64,000 bases of DNA from Stratiolaelaps scimitus (Eukaryota; Arthropoda; Arachnida; Mesostigmata; Laelapidae). Positions 50,421-61,959 of this stretch are shown here, piece after piece. The stretch spans positions 27,021,501-27,085,500 of the forward strand of contig JABWDB010000002.1 in the NCBI GenBank assembly GCA_019614645.1, read 5' to 3'. Numbering within the stretch: position 1 is the first letter of the stretch; each line of letters begins with the position of its first letter. The notes below the pieces were generated by a model that was not told the DNA's origin, made no database searches, and saw only the letters and a list, made by a program, of their open reading frames with translations. A program made the position numbers and the translations under genes.

Positions 50421-52249
50421 ATTTTCCTGATTCAACTCGCGATCAACGATGTTCATTCAAAGCGCGATCGCTTTGGAACGCAAAAGTCATCGTGGACAAC
50501 TTCGATAGATTCGTGAGAGTGGCCCACGATTATCGCCCCATGCGCCATACCGCATAAATATTGTATATACATATATTTCTACAACAGAAACTGAAGAGGT
50601 AGTAAGTTGACACATTTAGCTTGTACAGTAGTATCGGTTGCAGAGCCGGACTGGCCGCATTCATCAATCGCTTATTTTTAATCGAAATTGATTCTTCAAC
50701 GCAGAGATTAACCTTCCTGCCCTAGACATCATCATCATCATGATACTACCTTCAAATGCCGTCCCACGAAATAGCTATTTTTACTTTGGCTGTAACGAAA
50801 TCTCTCACTCTCATAAAACGATCCTATAAAGTACTGGGTATGAGACACGTGTCGGTTATCAAACTGAATAAATTTAATGCAGAGTTCGACGGTTCTACAT
50901 CTTCACAAATTGACCGAACTCTTTGCGTTGTATCGTGACCCAGTTGTTAGCTTCAATTTCTACATCACCGAAGGATTTCATCGAAATATGCTTTCGAATG
51001 ACAGTTTCACGAGTGAAATTGTTCGGAATCAACTACACGTTCCCTGTGTCGTTACGACGGGATTGCTAAACGCAGATTTTATTTCGCTCTCTTTTCTCTC
51101 TCTCACTCCCTCTCTTGAGATTAATACCAAAATATATTCCCTATGCGTGCGGACGCCGAGGTTTGCCTCATCGTAATATTTCCTTGCCGACGTGCATGCC
51201 TGATAAAAACAGAAAAAAATCAGGTGATACGGCATGTTTCAGATCGACGCGTAAATATTGCATGCGTCAGAAGGAGGTCAGTATGATTTCTGCGAAATCG
51301 CCGACCAGCCTCAAACCTACCGTACACTAGTACGCACTTGCGAAACTTCAAAACAGACGTCGCATATCGGCCGCTCATGGGTGTGCGCTATGTATCAAGA
51401 GATTACGATAAAGTCAATATTGAAGCTCCATCTTCATGGCTGGTTCTATCTCGAGGTAGTCACCGAGAATCAGCGAGACCCTACGAAGCTAAAACGCTGT
51501 GTATTTGAGAATTACATTATCCAATATTTGCGGAATGACGCGGTCTGGAAGCTGAATTAGAATCTAGAGAATTCGTCAAGGCCTCACTTAGTATTGTAAC
51601 TACGGTATGCTTGATCAAGTCGTGTGAGCACTAGCTACTCATAGGGCGATATATCATATATCTGCATATAAAACTAGTGCCGGTAGAATAAACTAAGTTG
51701 GTTCGAACCAAGGCTAGGGGCAGTGTCTTTATCATTTGACAGATGGAGCTCGATATTTTACGCATCTGCGTTGTTAAGTAAAGCTACTTGTAGAATAACT
51801 CAGTGTTGGTATGATGGCGGCTCTCATCTCGTCGAATGTCCTCCAGTAAATCAGACCATACAAGTAGTACGTATTTCCATCATGTTACAGATTGAGCTCA
51901 TTATTTTTATAGAATGAACCGAAATGCGAGTTTTTTTCTTGCCTCGATGTATGTCAGGACTGGCCATTCGACTTTTGCAAAAGCAACAAACCCCGAGACA
52001 GTCTTCTTCAGTAGGTAGCCAAGTCATATTTCGAATCGGCGTTCGCGTCGTTACTTCGGATCTCCTGAGCACGTTTCTGAGGATAATTTTGTTTGTTGTT
52101 GTTCCATTGACAGAGATTAAGTTCGCTAACTTGGGTATAATGAGATCGTATTAGCGCTAGTTGCTCTTGCAGAAATTCAACGCAGTTTCCAATTGTTTGT
52201 TTTCACGCGTTAGAAAGGGCTTATTGCATAGTAACGGTAGACATTGAAA

Positions 52250-52256
52250 CTATATA

Positions 52257-52293
<37 letters not shown>
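52250..52293. repeat. (TA)n microsatellite
   Basis: About 43 bases of TA interrupted once by TATTATA. Confidence 0.95.
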
Positions 52294-52295
<2 letters not shown>

Positions 52296-52499
52296 CATTA
52301 CCAATTCCGTGCTTCGGTTGTTCATTCCTTTTTATGCATACATTGCATTCAATAGCGCATTTACCAGTGGAGGAGCACTACCCTCCTCATAAAGGGTATT
52401 ACATGGTAGTTGCGCTGGCTTTGGTGCACGACTCATTTAGGAGATGATTGTGGTGGGTGTTTGAATGTTGCGTACGTATAATGTATACGTATAATGTCC

Positions 52500-52955
52500 G
52501 CCACATCAGTCGAGGACGAACCAGATACTACAAAAAACTAGCTCCAAATCGCGTGTCTGTTTGCAGCGGCTTGAGTTAAATGCAGCAAAGTTGCCCCAAC
52601 TCTTAGGTGAATATGCTGATATGGCTTCCCTCCCCTTAACCAAACCCCCGGCCCCTTCTGCCCTGCCACTGTTTACATTGTCCCGTCGAGCCGCCGCCGC
52701 CGCCGCCGCCGCCACCGCCACACTTGCAGCCGACGACGACGAGGACGACGGCTGCTGCTGCATCACATAAGCAGGCAGGCAAGCACACGGACAAACGAAC
52801 GGACTGACAAGCGAGCGTGCCGGTACACTGGCTAGTGGCTAGTATACACACAAACACACATATACACAAATGTACATGCATATACAATTATATATATATA
52901 TATACATACATATGTATATATATATAAATAAATAAATATATATATATATATATCA
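52500..52955. repeat. (CCG)n and (TA)n repeats in a GC-rich island
   Basis: (CCG)n at about 52691-52713, then GAC/GCT units to 52762, CA-rich sequence, and TA/TACA/AAAT repeats at 52888-52953. The + frame 52561-52770 gives an alanine run followed by aspartates, and the minus frame gives serine/glycine; neither is a recognised protein. Confidence 0.7.
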
Positions 52956-53080
52956 GAATGCGGTTGGTCATGTTTCTGTGCTCTTTCGCTCTTTGTTCAG
53001 TGCTGCTAGCACAATTCGAAACGGAGCTCACCCAATGACTAAGGCTTGGTCCGTGCTACTTACGCTGCCAGTCTGGCCGC

Positions 53081-53253
53081 CGTTCACTAGTGAACGTATA
53101 TATATATATACGTTCAGCCTTCTCTACTATCGTAGATTGGAGATAAGCTAATTCGGAAAGCATTGGCGTTGTCCGTTCAGGAGGCCGTTAGTTTCACTAC
53201 GCATCGCTTTCAGGCTGCGCCTCGGCTTACACTCAGTCGTCGTCGTCGTCGTC
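53081..53253. repeat. Overlapping palindromes and (CGT)n
   Basis: CGTTCACTAGTGAACG (53081-53096) is a perfect 16-bp palindrome. Its last five bases also pair with CGTTC at 53111-53115 across a TA tract. A (CGT)n repeat lies at 53237-53253 in CpG-rich sequence that continues to about 53640. Confidence 0.75.
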
Positions 53254-54332
53254 GAAAGGCGAATGTTGCCGGCCTGCGTCACACTCTATTGTTCGTTAAT
53301 TAGTGCGAAGCCAGAAGCCAAGCAAGAGTCCCCGCAGCTCAACTAGCGGGACCAACCAGCCAACCAACCGATAGTATGTAGTAGTAGTACTATCAGTAGT
53401 AGTACCATCTATCGTTGCTATTATACTTCTCCTTTCACATTCTGTTTCTGCTGCTGCTGCGAGTGGTTGGCTCAACAAGCTTAGCACAAGCTCACTCTTC
53501 CCGTTCAGTGAGTTCCGTCGACACAACGAACTCGACTGTAGTGTCACAGTGTCCGTGATATGGTTCGTTCGTCTCCACGCCATCGGCAACGATGAACAAT
53601 ACCACGCCACTACGACGACGTCCGGAAGCCGTCGATTTAAGGTGTAGCCAAGCCCCTAATGACAACGGTTGATTGACGAAGGCTATATACATTCATAAAC
53701 GAGGATAGCATGGACAAACACGAGATAGGGAGACTCGTATTCGAGTTGTCAGTTATCTCCCTGTGGTCAACAACAGCAAACACAACTGTGATCCATCGAA
53801 TATCGCTGAATACAACTCATCGCGATGAACACCTCACTCTCACAAGGCAGATAAAGGAAGCTGTTAGCAAATGATTTAGCTCGAATTACTTGCCTATGAA
53901 ATAACTACCAACACACATACGTTGTTAAAGTCGCATGCAATGCATCGTAATGACGAGCCGAATTGGAGCTGGTCTACTCGAAATGGGGACTTTCGTGGGA
54001 CAGCTCATTCGTTTATTCATTTAGTCAACAGGGAGACAATGAAGATTTATCTACAACAGCGCCCAGTGAAGCGGCATTAAGGAGGCGAATGACATGAGCC
54101 TTTGTCGGACCTTGTTTGTGCCCCGCTTGAAATGTCATCGTATACGAACGAGTGAGACAGATAACTCCGAACAATCGGTGTTCTTACACGTGTCACACTC
54201 ATTAAAAGAAACAGTGAGCCCGACTGGCCGCCACTAGTTTTCTTGATTTGCAGATCATGGAATTATTTGGCAAGAAATTCTACCCTGCTGTAGCTTTTGA
54301 GTTTTGGTAAATTCAAGTCACAGGTGAAGGTA

Positions 54333-54432
54333 AAGGTTTATTGGTTTATCAAAGGAGCTGTAATTTCGCAATGCTTAAGCTCTCTTATATATCATGCAGC
54401 ACGCAGGTGGAGTAGCTTAATAGGTAATTTCT
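54333..54432 (-). repeat. Short dispersed repeat, inverted copy
   Basis: Reverse complement of the repeat at 43874-43979, including AGAAATTACC (54423-54432), ATATAAGAGAGCTTAAGC, GCGAAATTACAGCTCC and the tail GATAAACCAATAAACC. The B-box motif is not preserved. Confidence 0.6.
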
Positions 54433-57250
54433 GGAAAAGGTCACAATTGATGCGAGTTGCTGCACCCTAGCAGCAACGTTTTTCAACGCCTTTGTTGCGG
54501 TTGAGTCATCCGTAATGAATTGACTTAAATGGTCAGCATCATTCTAATCAGAACGACTAATGAATGATGGCAAATGAGATTTGACAATATCGCAGACTAA
54601 ATATTACGCCTTAGGCCTTCTCGTACTTTGCCTAGGTAAACACAAAGTGATGAATGAGCGATGATAAAAGATGATAACACAATTGTCTCCTTACCATGGA
54701 TGACAGGCAGTCTATATCGTGGCAGTTTCTTAGCCAATAATAATATATAGGTTATTAATAATAATAGATAACAGCAGTGGAGAGTCAGCTTGTTGTGTTA
54801 ATGATCAGGAGTGTGCCTCATAGGTTTTGCTAGTAATCGATTTGGCTTTAGCATATCAAAGGCTATTTTCTACCCGTCCCCGCATTGCTGAGGCCCTGCG
54901 ATACGTGAACACTACGGTCCATCGAGGAACAGTAAACATCACGCCTATCCGATTCACGATTTCGGCTCCTCTTGGCGGTACGCTGACCTCTGTGGTTTTG
55001 TGGATGTAGATCATTGGGGTGACGTGGGTCAGGATCCATTAGATCCTTCCTCCGTCCTGCAAACCACCGAAATTTCATGGCAGGAGGCTTTAGCACGGAA
55101 AGAGCAGTGGTTGTACCGGCAGCACTATGAGAAGGAGTAGCACCAAGAGTAGAAGTTGCTTTTACGCTACGTAACGCGTTCACTAATAGACTTGAACGGG
55201 AGCCTGCATCTCACACATCACAACCTTCTTCGGTGGTCCCTGTGATAGGCTGCTTCCGCTTCTGTCCTACGGTTCGTTCAATTAAGGCCATACATTGGAA
55301 CCGAACCAGAGTCACCAAGAAGCTGTTAGCTCCATACTATTAATAATAATAATAGGATGATCGTATTCAAGCATTCATTATGTGCTATCCTCCTCCTGTA
55401 TCCATTCGTCTATCTCAACCATTCTGCCTGCATAGCTTGAAAGTGCATCTTCTGCGAGATGCTAAATAAATAGTTAAATATGAAAGCAATTGACAGGTCT
55501 GGGCGGGTCTCGTCTGCCGGGTGTGTACACTTCTCTCTAGAACATTTCTTAGTGATTCTCTTTTGAAATATTCGTCTGCGTAAAATTTATTCCAACGAAA
55601 TGTACCAGTTCCGCCAGCAAACAGCGATAACTATATTGAGTGAGCCCATATATGTACTCATATAGATTAGATCATATTACTATTATCACTTTCAACTAGT
55701 TTACATTGAGATGTAGTATGCTGTGTGACTGTGGTCCGTGTCCTGATGCTTCCACGGTTCTAAATAAAGACGACCATTGACATCGAATACAGATCATTTG
55801 TTTATTTCATATCATTGGTCGTATTGTACGAAATCGACCTTTGGACCGAGACAGGATGACGATCTTAAACATATTTCATCATATATCGATAACATGTTAT
55901 TCAAATTAATTGATCTTGCTCGTGCTGCTGCTGTTGTGGCTTTCAATCATCTCTCTGTATCCTTCATCGTTGGAGGTTCCCCAAGGGGGCGATTTGTATA
56001 ATCGTCCAGTGCCGCCATTGTGTCCTCCAAAGCGATGCGGCCATGCTCGGAAAATAACAGAGCGTAATCGAATATTTTTGTTTTCTCGGTGCTTCAAAAT
56101 TAGTTCACACTCTCCTGTGCCCGAATAAGATATTTGGTTTTTGAGTGCTCTCGCCTTCTCTTCGACGGGAATGGTCATCAAAGAGATACAGCTATATCTT
56201 ATCACATGACAACAACAAAACATCTCTTTTTTACCATGACGTTATCTTAGGTTAGCATTGTTTGAATGATAGACTATTCGTTCACAAAAAACATCGGATT
56301 GTTTTACTGAATTTTATCACGATGACACTTTTGATTTAGACTAAAGTGCATAAAAAATCAGTGTTAGTGATTATATAGAATAGTCAAAATATGCTACGCT
56401 TACATTCAAAATGTTTTACATCTCGAAATATCGGAGATCATGGCAATGAATCTATTCCTACAGGTCGAACAATTTGGAAAAAAACACCTCTAATGAACAA
56501 CCTCAACACACGTTCAGCAATTCGTCTTTATGCGAATGTCGTCAATCTATCTTTTCCCTCTGTAGGGCGAACGCAGAACGAAATTCGCCTGGAAAAGTCT
56601 ATCAATAATAAGTATTCGTTGAGAAAGAATAACTCCAAGGTGCGGTTGCGAACCGTTATTTCAGTTGTCTCCACAGTTTCAGTACGTAACTGGTTTTCAA
56701 TCCCGACGATGTGAGCCATCGGCGGCAAAATATCCGACTGCACAACAACAATGTACTCAAAGTCGGGACTCTTAACTAAAACGTGCTTGGAGCTCTGAAA
56801 TTACTTCTGTCTTGCTGAGCTGGCACCAGTCCTGACGGGTATCCAGAGTCAAAGGATAGCCGTACCTATGCACGAAACTTTAACATTATGGCACTTGAGA
56901 ATGCGTACTGTACCCCTTCTTATTACACAGGTTACCCCCAGAAATAGTTATGTCTTGCCGCGAACAGGGCAGTTTGGATTTTATATTGTTTTAAAACAAA
57001 GGAGGCTTCAGTAGTATCGCAGTAAAATTGATAAATCACATTTTGCAAATGGATAAACCTCGAAAACAAAAAAAGCGAAGGTTATAACGACAATTGATCA
57101 CCCATCAGTCACAATAACGCATCACTGCGCAGTTGGTTCGCTATGCAGCCTTGATATGTAATAGTTGCTCTCAGTTCGATTCGTTTCATAAGGAACGTCA
57201 TCGATATATCGACAAGATGAAGCAAAATACACTAAATAGATGCGTTCATG
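54433..57250. other. Intron sequence before the RRM exon, nothing recognised
   Basis: Overlapping frames at 55906-56223 (minus) and 56391-56714 (plus) are about 105 codons each; I could not match them to any family. AT-rich elsewhere. Confidence 0.45.
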
Positions 57251-57286
57251 TTCGTTAACTTGTTCTCTCTGTCTCTCTCTTTGCAG

Positions 57287-57625
57287 GGGTCAATATCTGG
57301 AGGTGAGCATTCGCCTCCCCTCACAGCATGCGGGGCTGCTGGGCACAAGGCAGTTGCTGCAGTTAGCGGAGGTGGTGGTCCAATGGGGGCCCCTCCACCT
57401 CCCGAACATCCTGACGTAGGTCAGCCCGTTCCGAGTGACGAGGAGCTGGTGGCAAGTCACCAGCTGTCTGAAGCAGCGGCCACACTCGAGGCATTGAATG
57501 GGCCCAAACGTCTACACGTGTCAAATATTCCCTTTCGCTTTCGTGAGCCGGATCTGAGACAACTATTCGGAGAGTTCGGTGTTATCCTTGATGTAGAAAT
57601 TATCTTCAACGAACGCGGATCCAAG
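57287..57625 (+). CDS. Rbfox1: Rbfox/A2BP1-like protein, exon with linker and first half of the RRM
   Basis: The exon is 339 nt (113 codons, phase 0 at both ends) and follows TTTGCAG at 57280-57286. It encodes a glycine/proline-rich linker ([18 protein letters not shown]), an acidic/alanine stretch, then from exon residue 74 [18 protein letters not shown] and [20 protein letters not shown], ending SK. This is the beta1-alpha1-beta2 part of the Rbfox RRM; LHVSNI is RNP2. The phenylalanine of IPFRF is one of the residues that contact the GCAUG element in studied family members. The exon ends AAG, followed by GTTGGT, a donor with T at +3 rather than A/G, so it may be weak. In vertebrates this part is split between two exons (an FG/QFG boundary); here it is one. 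Failure to splice would add about 26 residues and a stop at 57704-57706. Confidence 0.93.
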
Positions 57626-60600
57626 GTTGGTCTCTCGACAGACGAAAATTATGTGTTTCCAAACGGTGAATCAAGTCAGTTTCGCACTATAATAAACATG
57701 ACTTGAATTTTCGCGATAGATATATATATATATATAGTACCACATTAATGCGATTACAGTCCGTTACGGCGAGTAGAGACAGTGGCTCAATTTGCAACGA
57801 ATATACAGTTTCGATCCTTGAGGTGTTCCTGAAAATAAATATATTTCTGCCTACCAGGTAGTCTGCATATAATCGAGATCTGTTTCCTAATTCTCGAGTC
57901 ATCACTGTCTAACATCATCCCAATAGTCCTATTTCGCTCTATTTATGATTGTCGTCTGAAACTTTGACCTGTGCAGTTGGGTAAAACTTGCCTCTCAAAC
58001 AATACAAATAAACTAACTATTAGAGAATTTACGTACTTATATTGTTAGCAAAATAATATATATTTTTGATGAAATATGGAAGTTCCTTTACGATGTAACT
58101 TAGTGAAACTTCAGTACAAAAATCATGCCTTTGTATCAGCTACCTTGTACTTTTTAGTACAAAGCTATCTCTTGGTTTTGTCTTATGCTTATCTGAAGCA
58201 TTAAGGCAGGAAGAATGTCAACAATGTGAATGAGTTGGGACGAAGTCGATGTGGTTTGTGTTTCAACCTTTATCGACTGGTTCAATGACGTTGTGTGGAC
58301 CACCTTTGATTCGTTCGTTCATTTGAGGCTGACAAAGTTTCCCTACGTTTTAGAGACGGGTTGAACCTTTAATAGAGTGAACGTCTAGTACTAGATTCAA
58401 TTCAGCGGTGTATGGTGTTACTCGCTTATAAGGCCAGCCATCCGCGCTCAACCCCATCCCATATAAATAGAATAGAATGCTTTCGGCCGAGTTTTCTCTC
58501 GAGTACATCGTGAAGCCGTATGCTGAGACTAAACGAAGCTGTCGTCTAACTTGGCCCATATACGGCGCTGCCTTTGTGACAGGTTTTGTGGCTTCCACGA
58601 AAATATCGTGGTTAGATAATAAAGGCACTGGATCAGCGTCATTTTTGCGTCGTAACTCGTGTGATCCTATAGCTTCGGGTGATCTCATCAATAAGGCTGT
58701 TGCTTAACAGACACGCCCTTTCAAGAAGTTGCCTTGTCCTCTATTTTGTACGTTATGGTACTGGATTTAGCTGGCCGCTCAGCTCGAAATACATGCGAAG
58801 TCTCGTTCGTTGATCTATGAACAATCGAAGAAAGAAAGGAAGCACGAAGAGCTTCAAGAGGAGGCTTTAATAACTTTCGCCCCAACATAAAGTATGTATA
58901 TATATATATGTATTTATGTGTATATAATGGACCATCGACACACAGGCTCTGAAGTGTTATTGATATGTAAAACGATTTCGCTGATAAACCTGTCTCAGCT
59001 CTAACGTATTATCCCATTTGACTGATGATTGGCTATTGTTTCTATGTGAAATAAATAAATGAATCTCGTTTCAATCTACATTAACGAGGTCGAGCCATCT
59101 CATTGTCCAATCGAAGTGGCTGACCCAAATTTCGAAAGAATGACCTTTTTCTCTCTTTTTTAATTAATGCATTCTATGCACAGATGTTTGTATAACATAT
59201 GAAACGATATTTGTTACAGTATTTATATGCAAGACAATAAATTACAGACAAACCCTCATGCCTTCAAGGGATTATTATATATTGGCTAGTAAGTAGAGCC
59301 TCTAATTAATCCTGCCTATTATACCTATTACATACCTGACTCTGCCGTGTCGTCTGGAACACGCTAAAGCCGCAGCACTTCCATATGCATTACAGTCTCT
59401 GGGAGAAGAACAAATCTACGCCGAACTATTGGGCCAATCGATGATGTGATGGTGACAACGATAGTGATGAGCATTCACGCAGACACTCCCTCCAACAAAC
59501 CACTTTGTTATTCGACAATGACGTCTTCTCATTCCTATGTTTTCGTACTGCAGTGGGGGCATGGAGCTGTTATCTAAATAAACATGAGACATCGGATGCG
59601 TTCTACGAAAGATTTAGAAGGCGAATGGCTGCTAGGTGAAATGTCAGCCGAACAACCTTAGATAATACAATCGAACTCCATTATCTGAAAATTGTGACAC
59701 AACTTTCTACATAACCACGAATAAAACCATTAAAGAAGGATTCTAATTAGAACGTCAACCGCACCGGAAAGTGGTGTCGATTTTTGATCTCTAGGTTGCA
59801 TCGTGTGCTAGAGAATAATCTTGCTTACCTTAATCATTGAAGCATTTTCCGTCGCTTGAGAGGTCCTTGTTCCAACGTTCGAATAGATCTGTTATGCCAG
59901 ATATGTGAAATTCCTCCATTTCAAAAATTACGCTACAAGTACGACGCGATTTTGTTTTCGACCTCGCTCAAAGTTTTTTTTTTGAACTGTTGAAACTCAC
60001 ATGAGGACGAGCGTTACTTGGTGAAACACCACTCACTTCCGGCTGACGAGTTGTGGGCGTATTTGGACTAGAATTTCTTGAACTCGATCAAGTTGTGCAG
60101 AGTACAGAGTCGTGTTGATGTTCTCTCCTTGTTTCAGAAGTCGAAAGTAGACGGGTCCCTGAATATCCCTGCCCTACCTCCGAACAGGGACACATCTATC
60201 GAGCTTATTTTTCATTCCAATCCTGTGTAACGCTGAATCATCTGTTGCAATGCTAACCTCAAGTTATTCTACGAGTTCTCGAATAGTAATCGTTGGCATT
60301 TCGTGAATCTTGTCACGGAGGATGTCGTCGTCAGGGACCAGGGACCTTCCAAACTTTAGTTCGTCGTCCAGGTTGAACTCGTCCTTATGAAACATTTTGA
60401 ACCATCTTTCGCCTATGCTTCGGCTCAAAGTATATTCGTCGCACACGCGGGTGACATTTGGAAACGTTTGCACGTTAGTGTTACCGTTGCCGAACTTAGA
60501 TAACAAAGTCTGGCGAATGTGCCGTATTTCACTACTTATTTCAATGCTTCGTTTTCAAGGCAAAGGCACCGTTGTCGAACGAAACAAAAACTGTTCCAAA

Positions 60601-61866
60601 CAACTCAGCGTGATCTGCTTTATGTATTAAGAAACCCCACTCACAAGTGGTCTGACCTAGTAGCGCACTGGCGAAGAGAGGTAAAAAATCGCCACAACTT
60701 TTCGGGCAACCGAATATGAATTATTCAATGAGTTTTTGCTTGGACTTGATAAAACTTATACTTTACGTGCTAATTATAATGTGGTCGCTAATAGCTCCCC
60801 TTGTTGACTTCGTTTATTGGGCCGCTATGTTGGTTAGATAGGTAATTCATTACGTGGCGCACGCGCATCGCTCGTAGCAGAGTGCATACTGCTCATTTTC
60901 ATACCTACTTCCCTTTGGTAGATAGATACATAGATAGATACCTCGTGGCAACATGCAGAAGCAATAGCAAAAGTCCAATTTACCGGTTGCAGTTGCTTCA
61001 GCAACAGCCTGATGGTATCTCTTAGCGGGCGCCAGTCAGTCGCTTCACTTCGAGATTGCGAAATCCGAGCCGGAGTGCATGGACTGACTATACGTGGGCC
61101 TGTGACTATGTGAGTCTGTGTGTGTGTGTGTGTGGTCTGATAGGGAGCGACGCCAGCCGTCATGCCTAAGAGAAGGCCCTCGAGCAGCTGTTGCTTGCTG
61201 GGTGGCAACACTACCAGCTTTGTGGTGATGCTGGTGGTGGTTACGTCAGGTATGCGTATACTTCGTATAATGTATGCAATGTGCTTCGCGTTCTCTTCCT
61301 TGCTTCTTTGCCCATCTCGTGCTCTCTCTCTCTCTCGGGGCTATGCGGTAAAGGCTCCTCCGATGGCACTTCCTGCCGACCCTATCGATCCATCCGTTCG
61401 TTCATCAAACGCTTCACTTGCGTCGAGTCGATGAGTCGCTGGACGCCCTCATCTCGTTTACTCGTGAAAGACGAACATAGTAAATAAATTCTCGCAATCT
61501 TCGAAATAATTCGTCCGCTATTTCCCGTATACAATTGCTAAAATCATACAAACTTCAAACGTGGGTGAGTCAGGGGTACGAATGTGTGTCCATCATTGGT
61601 GGGGTAACTTTTGCTGTGTACAGTTGTTTTTGTCAGAACCTCCCAAAGGAGATAATTCGCAAATTGTGCAAATAACCTCATTCCACCGGTGGTACAACGA
61701 TTGTCGCTGATCTGTGTCCACTGTAATTGATATCTGGGTCATAGACAAGACAACGGATTGCAGTCACAATCCAAAAGTGATTATATGTTGCATTATATAC
61801 TGTTCTATTAAATGTAAGTTATTATCTTCTATATTGTCCTGTTATAAAGTGCATTGTATGTTTCAG
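57626..61866 (+). other. Intron 2 of the Rbfox-like gene, 4.2 kb
   Basis: It starts GTTGGT and ends TGTATGTTTCAG. It contains (TA)n at 57720-57736 and near 58890-58908, a deleted mariner copy, (GT)n at 61116-61134 and (CT)n near 61325-61340. One sense TGCATG lies at 61076-61081, about 790 nt before the 93-nt exon. The unrecognised minus-strand frame at 58350-58691 (113 codons) has ordinary composition but no known motif. Confidence 0.88.
59830..60545 (-). pseudogene. Mariner transposase remnant with two internal deletions
   Basis: Minus-strand frames read as a mariner transposase of a different lineage from the one at 16177. N-terminal blocks are EISSEIRHIRQTLLSKF, CDEYTLSRSIGERWFKMF and DDDILRDKIHEMPTITIREL, the helix-turn-helix region. 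After KNKLDRCVPVRR the text jumps to GPVYFRLLKQGENINTTLYS, QLDRVQEIL, FHQ and, after a frameshift, NARPHVSF. The C-terminus is FHISGITDLFERWNKDLSSD ending at a TAA at 59830-59832. About 716 nt remain of the usual 1040. The first catalytic Asp and the third are in the deleted parts, the second is lost at the FHQ/NARPH frameshift, and the expected start codon reads ATT. Terminal repeats could not be identified with certainty. Confidence 0.85.
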
Positions 61867-61959
61867 GGCTTTGGCTTCGTGACGTTCGCATTGGGCTCGG
61901 ATGCGGACCGTGCTCGAGATGCATTGAATGGAGCTGTTGTTGAAGGACGAACAATTGAG
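61867..61959 (+). CDS. Rbfox1: Rbfox/A2BP1-like protein, 93-nt exon with RNP1
   Basis: Thirty-one codons in phase 0 encode [20 protein letters not shown] followed by [11 protein letters not shown], the beta3-alpha2-beta4 part of the RRM. With the preceding exon's SK it completes RNP1 (KGFGFVTF), whose aromatic residues stack on RNA. The acceptor is TTTCAG and the donor GAG/GTGAGA at 61960. The 93-nt length and boundaries are the same as in the vertebrate genes, where skipping this exon keeps the frame but removes RNA binding. The next expected exon (beginning with Val and an Asn-Asn-Ala-Thr-Ala type sequence) was not found before base 64000. Confidence 0.95.

Larger units (their letters stand above)
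20997..57286 (+). other. Intron 1 of the Rbfox-like gene, 36.3 kb
   Basis: The intron starts GTAAGT and ends with a polypyrimidine tract (TCTCTCTGTCTCTCTCTTTGCAG). Very long first introns with several promoters are typical of Rbfox genes. It contains microsatellites, dispersed short repeats, a foldback element and several GC-rich islands, each listed separately. No exon in it can be assigned by homology. Sense-strand TGCATG, the Rbfox binding site, occurs at least at 22587, 42725, 45438, 45979, 48575, 50150 and 51259; that is about the number expected by chance. Confidence 0.75.

Noticed and set aside
58350..58691. 113-codon minus-strand frame in intron 2
   Set aside because: Ordinary composition but no motif of transposase, reverse transcriptase or other family was recognised, and no splice context supports it.
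20997..61866. Sense-strand TGCATG sites as evidence of autoregulation
   Set aside because: About eight were found by eye, close to the roughly nine to ten expected by chance in 40 kb, and none is near an exon boundary.
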